This document shows, one piece after another, positions 17,347 to 24,646 of a stretch of 38,205 bases of DNA. The number at the start of each line of letters is the position of its first letter. The first letter of the stretch is position 1. This DNA comes from Methanocellales archaeon (lineage in GTDB: Archaea; Halobacteriota; UBA148), in assembly GCA_030019435.1 (NCBI GenBank), contig JASEEV010000008.1:9546-47750 (forward strand), in the 5' to 3' direction. The position numbers and the translations under genes were made by a program. Below the pieces are notes generated by a model that saw only the letters and a list, made by a program, of their open reading frames with translations, had not been told where the DNA came from and ran no database searches.

Positions 17347-17870
17347 ATGAAGAAATCGTTACTCACAAATCTTCATAGAGATAGAAACTTTAAAATCATT
17401 CAAAAGCTTGTTGACAAAAATGACTTTATTTTAGATATTGGTACTTCAGATGGACTGTTGCTAAATTATTTTAATGGCGTAGGCATCGATGTAACTAGTG
17501 AGAGATTTGAATCCAGTGGGAATATGGTTGTAAACGATGTTGAAAAAAGTTTTTCTTTTAAGGATGAGATCTTTGATGTTTGTGTCGCCTCTCATATAAT
17601 CGAGCATCTGGACAACTATGAGATGCTGATAAAGGAGTGCTATAGGGTACTCAAAAAACACGGAAAAATTATAATTTTAACTCCAGAATGGTATTCTGAT
17701 TACGTGATTAAAATATGCTTAAAACTCAGACTCTTAACTGATATTGATCATAAAAATATTTCACAAAAAAAGAGTTAGAAAGACTTCTAGAGAACAATGG
17801 TTTTTCAAAACTAAAGATGGGCAACTATAAATGCCGAATGAATATGTTTTATGTAGGTATCAAAAAATAA
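17347..17870 (+). CDS. SAM-dependent methyltransferase, frameshifted near the C-terminus
   Basis: The intact part (ATG 17,347 after a GAGGGGG site, to a stop at 17,778) has FILDIGTSDGLL as motif I, VCVASHIIEHL and VLKKHGKIIILTPEWYSD. It is a paralogue of the 2594-3094 gene. The frame breaks in the A-rich stretch 17,750-17,770. Adding one A restores YFTKKELERLLENNGF and a tail ending FYVGIKK at 17,870, which aligns with the paralogue's YYSEEELRKICDNAGF and VCVARK. So this is a full-length gene with one missing base, real or technical. It converges on, and overlaps by 11 bases, the end of the perosamine synthase gene. Confidence 0.75.
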
Positions 17871-18972
17871 TTTTAGAGTTCTCATCGTTTATACCGATGA
17901 TAGTGTTCACAACCTCCTCGATCTCCTCTCTCTTGAGCGATACCGCAGAAGGCAGGCTGATCCCTTTTCTTGACAATTCTTCTGCGATTGGGAGCCTTTC
18001 ATCGCTTTTGTATGGCGGCATGGTATGCATCGGATGGAAAAATGGTCTGGAGTCGATCTCATTTTCCATTAGTCTCAGCATCAACTCATCTCTGTTAATC
18101 CCGAACTCGTCTTCAATTAGTACGGAATACATCCAATACACGTTTTTTGCCCATGTTGCTTCTGGTGGCAACGTTATTCCACCAACATCGTTCAACAACG
18201 AATTATATGATTGTGCATTTTTTCTCTTCGTCTCAACCATTTTATCGATTTTCTCGAGCTGTGCCACGCCCAACGCAGCCTGTATGTTTGTCATCCGATA
18301 GTTGAAACCAATATACTCATGCCAATACCTTTTTTCTTTCGACATCGCATGATCTCTTAACATCATGGCTTTTTTGGCAAACTCCTCATCATTTGTTGTG
18401 AGCATACCACCCTCACCAGTTGTGATTATCTTATTCCCATAGAAGCTAAAACAACCGATATCGCCGATCGATCCCACCTTTCTTCCTTTATACTCTGCAC
18501 CATGTGCCTCTGCCGCGTCCTCGATGATATAAAGGTCATGATCTCTTGTCATATCCACAATTGGGTCCATGTCACATGGGTGACCGTATAGATGCACTGG
18601 GATTATCGCTTTTGTGTTTTTTGTTATTTTCTCTTCTATTTTCTCTGGATCGATGCACCAGTGATCAGGGTGAGAATCGACAAAGACTGGTTTTGCATTA
18701 CAATAAACTACGGCATTTGCAGTTGCCACAAAAGTTAAAGTTGGAACGATTACCTCGTCTCCTTTCTTCATTCCTAATGTTGCTAGAGCTAAATGCAAAG
18801 CAACAGTTCCGTTCGATGCGGCAACGCCATATTTAGTCCCACAATATTTTGCAAATTTTTCCTCGAACTCTGGAATAAATTCTCCTTTTGAGCTGATCCA
18901 ACCAGATTTTATCGCCTTTATGACGTTCTTTAATTCCTTTTCGCCGATGCTTGGCTCTGCTACTGGTATCAT
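17860..18972 (-). CDS. per: GDP-perosamine synthase (GDP-4-keto-6-deoxymannose aminotransferase)
   Basis: 370 residues, DegT/DnrJ/EryC1 family. It follows the RfbE/Per pattern closely: MIPVAEPSIG, GWISSKGEFIPEFEEKFA, SNGTVALHLALATLG, GDEVIVPTLTFVA, HLYGHPCDMDPIV, the PLP lysine in FYGNKIITTGEGGM (about Lys181), YWHEYIGFNYRMTNIQAALG and HPMHTMPPY. The enzyme transfers an amino group from glutamate to GDP-4-dehydro-6-deoxymannose. It lies two bases downstream of gmd, which makes that substrate, so the pair forms a complete route from GDP-mannose to GDP-perosamine. An acetyltransferase of the PerB type is not next to it. Confidence 0.92.
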   Translation of the reverse strand: MIPVAEPSIGEKELKNVIKAIKSGWISSKGEFIPEFEEKFAKYCGTKYGVAASNGTVALHLALATLGMKKGDEVIVPTLTFVATANAVVYCNAKPVFVDSHPDHWCIDPEKIEEKITKNTKAIIPVHLYGHPCDMDPIVDMTRDHDLYIIEDAAEAHGAEYKGRKVGSIGDIGCFSFYGNKIITTGEGGMLTTNDEEFAKKAMMLRDHAMSKEKRYWHEYIGFNYRMTNIQAALGVAQLEKIDKMVETKRKNAQSYNSLLNDVGGITLPPEATWAKNVYWMYSVLIEDEFGINRDELMLRLMENEIDSRPFFHPMHTMPPYKSDERLPIAEELSRKGISLPSAVSLKREEIEEVVNTIIGINDENSKIIF

Positions 18973-18974
18973 TT

Positions 18975-20021
18975 CTATACTCTCAGAGCTCTTGTAACAA
19001 TTTTAGTCTCAGTGGGATAATTAGGAGCATCCCACGGAAATCTTTCTCCACTTTGCCATTTCTCCCACCTATCTAGATCTTCTTTGACCATTATTTTCAC
19101 CAGTTTGTCGAATTTTACCTTTGGTCTCCAACCCAATTTCTGTTTTGCCTTGGAATAATCCCCTTGCAAGAAATTGACATCTAGAGGTCTGAAAAATCTC
19201 TTATCCACTTTAACATTTTCTTGCCAATCCAAACCAACAACATCGAATGCCTTCTCTGCAAACTCTTTAACAGAGTGGGTCTCGTTTGTCGCAATAACGT
19301 AGTCATCTGGCTCTTTTTGCTGTAGCATTAACCACATTGATTCAACGTACTCAGGAGCATATCCCCAATCCCTCTTTGCATCTAAATTACCGAGTCTCAG
19401 CTCCCTTTCTATTCCCAGAGCAATTTTTGCGACAGCATTAGAAATCTTCCTTGTTACAAATTCTAAACCCCTCAAAGGAGATTCATGATTGAAAAGAATC
19501 CCATTACAGGCAAAAATTTTGTAACCTTCTCTATATATCCTCGTTAGCCAGTAACCGTATAGTTTTGCCGCTGCATAAGGACTGGATGGTTGAAACGGTG
19601 TGTCCTCACTCAGGGATGTGAGATTTCCTCTTCCATATAATTCACTCGTCGATGCTTGGTAAAACCTTATATTCGGATTTATCTGTCTTATCGCCTCCAA
19701 AACTCTTGTCACCCCTAAGCCCGTAATTTCACCTGTGCCGACAGGTTGCTCGAAAGAAGCTCCAACAAAACTTTGGGCCGCTAAATGATACACTTCATCA
19801 GGCTCAGAAATTTTAATTGCCTCAACGATAGAAGTCGTGTCAACCAAATCCGCTGGGATCAGGTTTACACTGTCAAAAATCTCCAAATACTGAAGTCTCC
19901 AGAAGTTTGGCGTTGACAATCTTCTATACGTTCCATAGACCTCATAACCTTTCTCTAACAAAAACTTTGCTAGATATGCACCATCTTGCCCTGTTATTCC
20001 CGTTATCAATACTCTTTCCAT
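18975..20021 (-). CDS. gmd: GDP-mannose 4,6-dehydratase
   Basis: About 348 residues, extended SDR. It starts RVLITGITGQDGAYLAKFLL (the GxxGxDGxYL dinucleotide loop specific to Gmd), then YGTYRRLS, HLAAQSFVGASFEQP, ASTSELYG, SSPYAAAKLYGYW with the YxxxK pair, LFNHESPLRG and RDWGYAPEYVESMW, all Gmd hallmarks. It makes GDP-4-dehydro-6-deoxymannose for the perosamine synthase downstream. ATG 20,021 has GGTGG five bases upstream. The first 27 or so bases are the same as in an SDR remnant at 24,303-24,329, and the left edge of the 3.5-kb duplication falls inside this start. Confidence 0.93.
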   Translation of the reverse strand: MERVLITGITGQDGAYLAKFLLEKGYEVYGTYRRLSTPNFWRLQYLEIFDSVNLIPADLVDTTSIVEAIKISEPDEVYHLAAQSFVGASFEQPVGTGEITGLGVTRVLEAIRQINPNIRFYQASTSELYGRGNLTSLSEDTPFQPSSPYAAAKLYGYWLTRIYREGYKIFACNGILFNHESPLRGLEFVTRKISNAVAKIALGIERELRLGNLDAKRDWGYAPEYVESMWLMLQQKEPDDYVIATNETHSVKEFAEKAFDVVGLDWQENVKVDKRFFRPLDVNFLQGDYSKAKQKLGWRPKVKFDKLVKIMVKEDLDRWEKWQSGERFPWDAPNYPTETKIVTRALRV

Positions 20022-20037
20022 TTTCTCCACCTACTTC

Positions 20038-20338
20038 CCTTTTACAAACTCTCCTGGATTAAGTCGAAAATCGAAGATTTTCAGACTGTTAGAAACCCCG
20101 AAGGGTTTCAACTTATCACTGAATTGGCTGCGATGGTCGCCCCAGCGTTTAACATGCTATTAACTCCCGTGTGAACGTTGTCGCCCATGATCACACCAAG
20201 TTTTCTTCTTCCCGAATCGACGAGCTTGCCCTTTATCATGACCCTGGTGTTTTTCATCGAATCGATGATTGGCGACCTTGGTTCCAGCACCAAGATTGTA
20301 GTTAGTCCCGATGATGCTATGCACGTCCTTTTTTGGAT
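20038..20338 (-). pseudogene. Remnant of the 3' end of a glmU-like gene
   Basis: The minus strand matches the last 75 codons or so of the intact gene at 28,993-30,186 (IIGTNYNLGAGTKVANHRFD-type segment, then MIKGKLVDSGRRKLGVIMGD, SMLNAGATI and the terminal PGEFVK), but with one frameshift. A 50-base hairpin repeat interrupts it eight codons before the end. It begins about ten bases after the hepT stop and ends about eight bases before the gmd start region, the same order (glmU end, then SDR start) as elsewhere in the island. Confidence 0.85.
20063..20112. repeat. Hairpin repeat, form A+D
   Basis: Two dyads in a row: one with stem AAAATC and loop GAAG (20,063-20,086) and one reading GAAACCCCGAAGGGTTTC (20,091-20,109). 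It sits inside the glmU remnant between GGATT and TTATCAC. Confidence 0.6.
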
Positions 20339-20752
20339 TCATTTTTTAACGACATCTTTTACTATGTCTACAAATTGCTTGACTACCTCTATCCTCTTAG
20401 ACACATCAAACACATCTTTTTCTGTCAGGTCGTAGTACTCATGTGATAACAAGTTCCTATAAAATACTAAATTGGATAATCTCTTCTCCAATCCCCCCTC
20501 GATAAATTTATTTTTCGCTAGTAATCTAAAAATCTCTCTGTAAGTAGAGGGCATACCAAGATCGTTCGCCACCACCATTTCTTCTCCCAAATCTATAGTT
20601 CTATTGAGAATGGAGAACAAAACCATCGATAACGAGTAAAAATTTTTCTTATCCTCCAAATCCCCTATTTCCTTTATATCTAATCCTTCCAAATCTCTGA
20701 AATATTTTTCAATATCGCTTATTATCTTCCCGATTCTCTCCGTATCATACAT
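20339..20752 (-). CDS. hepT: HepT-like HEPN RNase toxin (DUF86)
   Basis: About 137 residues, all-alpha. The HEPN active-site motif R-x4-H-x-Y is present as RNLLSHEY near residue 103, where Arg and His cut RNA and the Tyr is the AMPylation target in known HepT proteins. It lies downstream of mntA. ATG 20,752 follows the mntA stop with GGTGA upstream; an in-frame GTG at 20,761 is the alternative. This is the toxin of the MNT/HEPN system, kept silent when MntA adds AMP units to it. Its copy at 24,647 is identical in protein sequence. Confidence 0.9.
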   Translation of the reverse strand: MYDTERIGKIISDIEKYFRDLEGLDIKEIGDLEDKKNFYSLSMVLFSILNRTIDLGEEMVVANDLGMPSTYREIFRLLAKNKFIEGGLEKRLSNLVFYRNLLSHEYYDLTEKDVFDVSKRIEVVKQFVDIVKDVVKK

Positions 20753-20753
20753 T

Positions 20754-21116
20754 TCATTCACCCAAGATACGGGAGCAGTACCTCTTAATCATCGGCTGAA
20801 CATCTAAATAGGATTTGAGGATCTCTGCTTTAACCCTCTGCAATGTTAGATCATCTTTTTTATACAAAATTTTCCCCTCTTTTAAAACCCTAAATTGTAT
20901 CATTGGTGGAAGGTCCCAGAATATGGATATATCTATTTTTTTAGATGAATTGCTCAATATTTCTTCTTTTACTTTTTTTGGGATATCCCTATCTGTGAGC
21001 ACACAGATGTCTATGTCGGAAAATGGCTTTACACTGCCTTTGACCCTAGAGCCGAACAGGTATATTGCCTCAACCTCATCCTTCTTCAATTCATCTATTA
21101 CCTTATCAATCTCCAT
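20754..21116 (-). CDS. mntA: MntA-like nucleotidyltransferase antitoxin
   Basis: 120 residues. The minimal nucleotidyltransferase signature G-S-x10-D-x-D is intact in LFGSRVKGSVKPFSDIDICV, with a third acidic residue likely in KIDISIFWD. In characterised pairs MntA uses ATP to polyadenylylate the HepT active-site tyrosine and so neutralises it. The ATG at 21,116 has a GAGGCGAT-like site upstream. The gene runs directly into hepT as one operon. Confidence 0.9.
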   Translation of the reverse strand: MEIDKVIDELKKDEVEAIYLFGSRVKGSVKPFSDIDICVLTDRDIPKKVKEEILSNSSKKIDISIFWDLPPMIQFRVLKEGKILYKKDDLTLQRVKAEILKSYLDVQPMIKRYCSRILGE

Positions 21117-21192
21117 TTCATCGCCTCTTATTTAATCTCCAATCTTGAAATATTTAAGTCTTCTCCGGTTTATCCCAACGCTTGATGCAACT

Positions 21193-21217
21193 CATTTCAC
21201 AAACTCCCCTGGATTTA
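21193..21217 (-). pseudogene. Tiny glmU 3'-end scar without the hairpin repeat
   Basis: These 25 bases read Ile-Asn-Pro-Gly-Glu-Phe-Val-Lys and a stop, the last codons of the glmU-like gene, directly after the DUF3368 stop. GGATTTATCAC appears here uninterrupted, whereas other scars have the hairpin repeat between GGATT and TTATC. It looks like the empty site for that repeat. Confidence 0.6.
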
Positions 21218-21724
21218 TCACTGAATCTCCCTCTCGATGGTCTTTCTGGCATCCTCATAAACACCCACACTGAGCCACATGACCACTGCCAGTTTATCCA
21301 GAGCGTCCAAAGCCTCGTTCTTCGAGATTTTCTGTACTTTCGCAGCCCTGATCAAGACCCCAATCGAACCGATAACCTCCAATCCTAAGTCAATCGCAAA
21401 CCTCCTTGCTGCAAGATCATCGAGAAGGATTGGACATCTCCTTCTTCTTGCGAGCATTATTGCAATCGCCTCCCCAATTTCTATACCCACCCTTTCTGCA
21501 ATTTCTTTTACCTTATCGTTGATATCGTGATCAATTACGATCCATCCGTTCTCTATTTCATTCTCTATCAAAAATGCATCCGCCATTCCTTCTTCCTTTC
21601 CTCGATCGACAACCTCTTTCTTGGCGGCATAAGGTATAACTACCTCTCCAAACAACTCTTTTAGAAGCTTTAACTTGCCTATTCTCGCGAGGTGTATCAA
21701 TGGACCTGAATTGCTGATGATCAT
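21218..21724 (-). CDS. DUF3368 PIN-like toxin
   Basis: About 168 residues. The fold is PIN-like: IISNSGPLIHLARIGKLKLL with the first acidic position replaced by Asn/Ser as usual for DUF3368, GEAIAIMLARRR as the second site, and LLDDLAARRFAIDLGL plus GSIGVLIRAA as the third. These proteins pair with UPF0175 proteins in archaea and cyanobacteria and are taken as RNase toxins. ATG 21,724 overlaps the antitoxin stop as ATGA, so I prefer it to the ATG at 21,739. The copy at 25,526 is identical. Confidence 0.88.
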   Translation of the reverse strand: MIISNSGPLIHLARIGKLKLLKELFGEVVIPYAAKKEVVDRGKEEGMADAFLIENEIENGWIVIDHDINDKVKEIAERVGIEIGEAIAIMLARRRRCPILLDDLAARRFAIDLGLEVIGSIGVLIRAAKVQKISKNEALDALDKLAVVMWLSVGVYEDARKTIEREIQ

Positions 21725-22023
21725 TCTTGCATGGCCCATTGAACGTCCACATCCAAATCCTCTTTTTCATATCGAAAAGGGATGTTTTTCTTCTTTAATT
21801 CTTCCAGTGCTCCCCTATATGTCATTCCAGCCATTCCCGCTGCTTTCCAAAGAGATACCTTCCCCTCACCATACGATTCTAATGCCTTTTTGATACGATA
21901 TTCTCTCAAGGCATTCCCCAGGAGTTTGCGCAGCATCGTACCCTTATCGATGGCCTCCAATTTGCACGCCTCTTCAATATCATGCAAGTATTCTTCTGGC
22001 AGTCTGACAGATATTGTTCTCAT
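21721..22023 (-). CDS. UPF0175 family antitoxin
   Basis: About 100 residues. The N-terminal RTISVRLPEEYLHDIEEAC resembles a ribbon-helix-helix start, and KVSLWKAAGMAGMTYRGALE is the helix-turn-helix typical of UPF0175; the C-terminus (IPFRYEKEDLDVDVQW) is the toxin-contacting tail. ATG 22,023 has AGGTG six bases upstream. A TATA-like CTTAAGTATAC near 22,060-22,070 lies about 40 bases upstream. It probably represses its own operon. Confidence 0.87.
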   Translation of the reverse strand: MRTISVRLPEEYLHDIEEACKLEAIDKGTMLRKLLGNALREYRIKKALESYGEGKVSLWKAAGMAGMTYRGALEELKKKNIPFRYEKEDLDVDVQWAMQE

Positions 22024-22151
22024 GTTTTTCACCTACGTTACATCTTGTTATAATGTATACTTAAGGGTTTGGATGTACTTATTTGAATCCATGCATGACA
22101 AGGGACGGTATCTTTAAAAGCAAGAAATTCTCCTCTTTCGAGAGCTCTTGC

Positions 22152-22168
22152 CCTTGACATGTTGTCAA
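22152..22168. repeat. Short perfect palindrome
   Basis: CTTGAC, five bases, GTCAAG. It lies between the UPF0175 promoter and the SDR scar and could be an operator or a hairpin. It is also in copy 2 at 26,460-26,476. The rest of 22,024-22,511 holds only scars and the hairpin repeat. Confidence 0.4.
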
Positions 22169-22196
22169 GCACTGACTATTTCATCGCCAGCGAAAT

Positions 22197-22246
22197 ATTC
22201 CGCAGTATGAGAGCCCATTAAATCCTGCTCCATATGTGACTAATAT
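22197..22246 (-). pseudogene. Remnant of the 5' end of an SDR epimerase gene
   Basis: The minus strand reads ILVTYGAGFNGLSYCG, a decayed form of [15 protein letters not shown]-type dinucleotide-binding starts seen in the intact SDR at 36,388-37,338. No further homology follows. Confidence 0.55.
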
Positions 22247-22291
22247 TTTTTCTGCCAATTTTGTCACCTATCACAAAAATCTTTTACATAG

Positions 22292-22503
22292 TTTTACAAA
22301 CTCTCCTGGATTAAGTCGAAAATCGAAAATTTTCAGACTGTCGCAGATTGCAAATCTGCTAGAGTTCACAACTCATGGAGTTGGAACAGTTAGAAACCCC
22401 GAAGGGATTCAACTTATCGCTGAATTGGCTCTAATAGTGGCGCCAGCGTTTAACATGCTGTTGATGCCTGTACGCACGTCGTCTCCCATGATCACGCCAA
22501 GCT
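22292..22503 (-). pseudogene. Remnant of the 3' end of a glmU-like gene
   Basis: From eight bases after the vapC stop the minus strand reads LGVIMGDDVRTGINSMLNAG and more of the glmU tail, including bases the same as in the intact gene. It is split by a 99-base hairpin repeat and closes with PGEFVK. The SDR 5' scar follows about 45 bases on. Confidence 0.85.
22315..22413. repeat. Hairpin repeat, long form A+B+C+D
   Basis: Four successive dyads: AAAATCGAAAATTTT; GCAGATTGCAAATCTGC; an imperfect dyad around CAACTCATGGAGTTG; and GAAACCCCGAAGGGATTC. It occupies the same position in the glmU scar as the shorter forms, so size varies by whole hairpins. Confidence 0.6.
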
Positions 22504-22511
22504 TACCATGT

Positions 22512-23006
22512 TCATCCCCATCGAACTATATCAGGGACCAAATCAAAGTCATCGTCATATGATGCGATGTCATTGATTTTTAATTCTTTCATCGTTGCAA
22601 CATGAATCGCATCCCTCGGAAAAAGACCCATCCTCATCACGTCAACGAACGTCCCGATCGTTCTCTCTGGCACGGGGACTACTTTCAGTTTGCTGAACGA
22701 AGCAATCCAGTCTATGATCTCCCCTGCATCATCGCAGTATTTTTTTATTTTCTCTGGGCTATCTCTCATGACATCTGCTATGTGCAAATTCTCACGTATC
22801 TTCATAAGTGCACCAATGTAATTAAAAACTATCTCATCTACAACGAGAACAGATATGATGCCTTCAAATTCTTTATCTGCCAGTCGCTGAAAGAAATCTT
22901 CCGTCTTCTCATTGACCCTTGGATCATCTGAGCCCAGGAGATACTTGAGAAAAATCGTGGCATCAATATAGATTTTGTCGCCGCTAAACTGGTCTATTGG
23001 GTTCAC
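22512..23006 (-). CDS. vapC: PIN-domain RNase toxin (VapC-like)
   Basis: About 164 residues. IYIDATIFLKYLL gives the first catalytic Asp, VDEIVFNY the Glu, FPRDAIHVATM the second Asp and IASYDDDFDLV the last acidic pair, so the PIN site is complete. It should cleave RNA with Mg2+ when its antitoxin is lost. GTG 23,006 follows the antitoxin stop with GGTGA four bases upstream and gives an N-terminus like that of the deleted PIN gene at 37,497; an ATG at 23,042 would overlap the antitoxin by 32 bases. The copy at 26,820 is identical. Confidence 0.88.
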   Translation of the reverse strand: MNPIDQFSGDKIYIDATIFLKYLLGSDDPRVNEKTEDFFQRLADKEFEGIISVLVVDEIVFNYIGALMKIRENLHIADVMRDSPEKIKKYCDDAGEIIDWIASFSKLKVVPVPERTIGTFVDVMRMGLFPRDAIHVATMKELKINDIASYDDDFDLVPDIVRWG

Positions 23007-23010
23007 ATTT

Positions 23011-23262
23011 TCACCGCTGATATTCAGCTTTTTCCATTTCATCTCTGAACCGCTTGAACTCTTTTTCGCTCATTCTCATGCCAAGGCGGAGTTCTTCACC
23101 TTTTTTCATGGGATTCACCTTTCGCTTGATTATGAGTTCGTCCTCTTGGATCTCGATTGTGAGCGTATCCCCTTCCTCAATGCCCCATTCTTCCCTTATG
23201 ACTTTTGGCAATGTCACCTGACCTCTTTTTCCAACATACCACTTGCTTTTGATGGCACTCAT
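23011..23262 (-). CDS. AbrB/MazE-type antitoxin
   Basis: 83 residues. The swapped-hairpin AbrB DNA-binding domain is clear: YVGKRGQVTLPKVIREEWGI then EGDTLTIEIQEDELIIK. The C-terminal helix (EKEFKRFRDEMEKAEYQR) would bind the PIN toxin encoded next. The ATG has GGTGAT upstream. It differs from its copy at 27,319 by a single residue (Asn versus Asp before PMKK). Four TCAGAA-type boxes lie upstream. Confidence 0.9.
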   Translation of the reverse strand: MSAIKSKWYVGKRGQVTLPKVIREEWGIEEGDTLTIEIQEDELIIKRKVNPMKKGEELRLGMRMSEKEFKRFRDEMEKAEYQR

Positions 23263-23285
23263 GAAATCACCAGCTAAAAATACTT

Positions 23286-23347
23286 CGTTCTGATATATAA
23301 GTTTATCTGAATTCTTTTTTATTCAGAATAATAATAGTTTTCAGAAT
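23286..23347. promoter_or_regulatory. Promoter with four TTCTGA/TCAGAA boxes, likely AbrB operator
   Basis: Boxes at 23,287-23,294, 23,306-23,314, 23,322-23,329 and 23,340-23,347 share the core CTGA/TCAG in both orientations, around a TATA-like TTATATAT. This is a good candidate for autoregulation by the adjacent AbrB protein. Confidence 0.5.
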
Positions 23348-23388
23348 ATCATTTAAATGATTATGAGTTCTTAGATTCGCTTGACACA

Positions 23389-23475
23389 ACTCCTTTCACA
23401 GACTCTCCTGGATTAAGTCGAAAATCGAAGGGTTTCAACTTATCGCTGAATTGGCTGCGATGATGAACGGACAAA
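23389..23475 (-). pseudogene. glmU 3'-end scar with a shortened hairpin repeat
   Basis: A short glmU tail remnant (AANSA, then the repeat, then PGEFVK-like codons with a changed base). Upstream, 23,476-23,504 reads a stretch with KGAG before a stop, like the start of the flippase fragment at 28,589-28,756. Confidence 0.6.
23417..23439. repeat. Hairpin repeat, deleted form (A/D hybrid)
   Basis: This is the left half of hairpin A joined to the right half of hairpin D at their common CGAAG loop. It is what a deletion between the two loops of form A+D would leave. Confidence 0.55.
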
Positions 23476-23506
23476 ACCAGACTTCTGCATCTATCCTGCT
23501 CCTTTC

Positions 23507-23917
23507 CTATGCAATTTCTTTTGGGTCGACTCGCTGGATGTCTGGTAAGACATCAAAGTCAGCATCATAAGAGAGTATCTTCTCTATACCATTTTCCATC
23601 ATGCATTGATATGCCAACGCATCATCAAAATTCAGCCCAAAATTTTTCATATGAGATGTTGCGCTTATCCTACTGCCCAGAGTCATTGGCTGTACCGTTA
23701 ATCCCTCATATCTGAGAAGCCCGGAAAGAAAGATCGCAATGTCCCTCCATCCCAATTTGTAGTTCTCCATGACCACTATGACGGCATCAACATGGAAATC
23801 AGTTATCATCCCCCTTAATTCACCGTCTTTGAATCTGCTTAGAACATCCTTGGAGTGCATGCCCTTGGGTTGGCCTAATTCAACCTCCAAGAATATGTTG
23901 GCGTCGACCAGATACAT
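23507..23917 (-). CDS. vapC: PIN-domain toxin VapC
   Basis: About 136 residues. YLVDANIFLEVEL holds the first Asp, FHVDAVIVVMENY the acidic middle position, LNFDDALAYQCM the third and ILSYDADFDVLP the last, so the active site is complete. ATG 23,917 starts one base after the antitoxin stop (23,919). It lies in the unique 0.8 kb between the two copies of the large repeat and has no duplicate in the window. Confidence 0.88.
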   Translation of the reverse strand: MYLVDANIFLEVELGQPKGMHSKDVLSRFKDGELRGMITDFHVDAVIVVMENYKLGWRDIAIFLSGLLRYEGLTVQPMTLGSRISATSHMKNFGLNFDDALAYQCMMENGIEKILSYDADFDVLPDIQRVDPKEIA

Positions 23918-23918
23918 C

Positions 23919-24197
23919 CTATTGCCCCATAGCCCTTCTTGATCTGATTTTAGCCACCTCATGTTGTAGCTCGACGCCTGATTTATCTACATGTGAGAGC
24001 ATGCCCCAAATCGACTCCACTGGATCTTCTGGTGGCTCCATTATTTTGAGGGCTTCTTTCGTCCTGGTGGCCCATTCATCTAGAGCTTTTTCTGCGGCAA
24101 GACTAATAGATCCCTTTTTGTACCCGAAACTGCTCATAGCCGCCTCTCTAAATTTTTTTTCCACATCATCTGAGATACAAACTTTTATACCACCCAT
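23919..24197 (-). CDS. VapB-type antitoxin
   Basis: About 92 residues from ATG 24,197. The N-terminus KVCISDDVEKKFREAA resembles a short ribbon-helix-helix domain, followed by YKKGSISLAAEKALDEW and a charged tail reaching the toxin start. The same frame stays open up to 24,338, but that extension is SDR sequence plus promoter, so the long chimeric reading is an artefact. Its likely promoter is the AT-rich 24,209-24,240 stretch with a doubled TACCTTAA. Confidence 0.75.
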   Translation of the reverse strand: MGGIKVCISDDVEKKFREAAMSSFGYKKGSISLAAEKALDEWATRTKEALKIMEPPEDPVESIWGMLSHVDKSGVELQHEVAKIRSRRAMGQ

Positions 24198-24248
24198 CTT
24201 AATTCCCAATGATATTAAGGTATTAAGGTATAAAAATCCTTCTCTGAT

Positions 24249-24329
24249 GACTTCGTTCTTGCCCAACAAAAACTCCGCCAAGTGAGAGCCGACGAAACCG
24301 GATATTCCCGTTATCAATACTCTTTCCAT
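24249..24329 (-). pseudogene. 5' remnant of an SDR gene (gmd/rmd-like start)
   Basis: Reads MERVLITGISGFVGSHLAEF and six more residues, then runs out where the VapB promoter begins. The first nine codons equal those of gmd, but GFVGSHL shows a different SDR, perhaps a GDP-sugar reductase or epimerase. The TA pair probably landed just inside this gene. Confidence 0.7.
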
Positions 24330-24345
24330 TTTCTCCACCTACTTC

Positions 24346-24646
24346 CCTTTTACAAACTCTCCTGGATTAAGTCGAAAATCGAAGATTTTCAGACTGTTAG
24401 AAACCCCGAAGGGTTTCAACTTATCACTGAATTGGCTGCGATGGTCGCCCCAGCGTTTAACATGCTATTAACTCCCGTGTGAACGTTGTCGCCCATGATC
24501 ACACCAAGTTTTCTTCTTCCCGAATCGACGAGCTTGCCCTTTATCATGACCCTGGTGTTTTTCATCGAATCGATGATTGGCGACCTTGGTGCCAGCACCA
24601 AGATTGTAGTTGGTTCCGATGATGCTATGCACGTCCTTTTTTGGAT
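24346..24646 (-). pseudogene. glmU 3'-end remnant, copy 2
   Basis: Same as the remnant at 20,038-20,338 apart from a few bases; contains the A+D hairpin repeat. Confidence 0.85.
24371..24420. repeat. Hairpin repeat, form A+D, copy 2
   Basis: Same as 20,063-20,112, offset 4,308. Confidence 0.6.

Larger units (their letters stand above)
19995..23504. repeat. Copy 1 of a 3.5-kb direct repeat holding three TA pairs
   Basis: This stretch matches 24,303-27,812 at a constant offset of 4,308 with no length change. By eye I found fewer than ten base differences (for example at 20,283, 20,304, 20,307, 23,115, 23,396, 23,399, 23,432). The left edge lies in the first codons of gmd, the right edge in a glmU scar next to a flippase-like fragment. 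It contains hepT/mntA, the DUF3368/UPF0175 pair, a vapC/AbrB pair and several gene scars. Confidence 0.95.

Noticed and set aside
20108-20342. Two small minus-strand frames of about 60 residues as genes
   Set aside because: They are the two frames of one frameshifted glmU tail.
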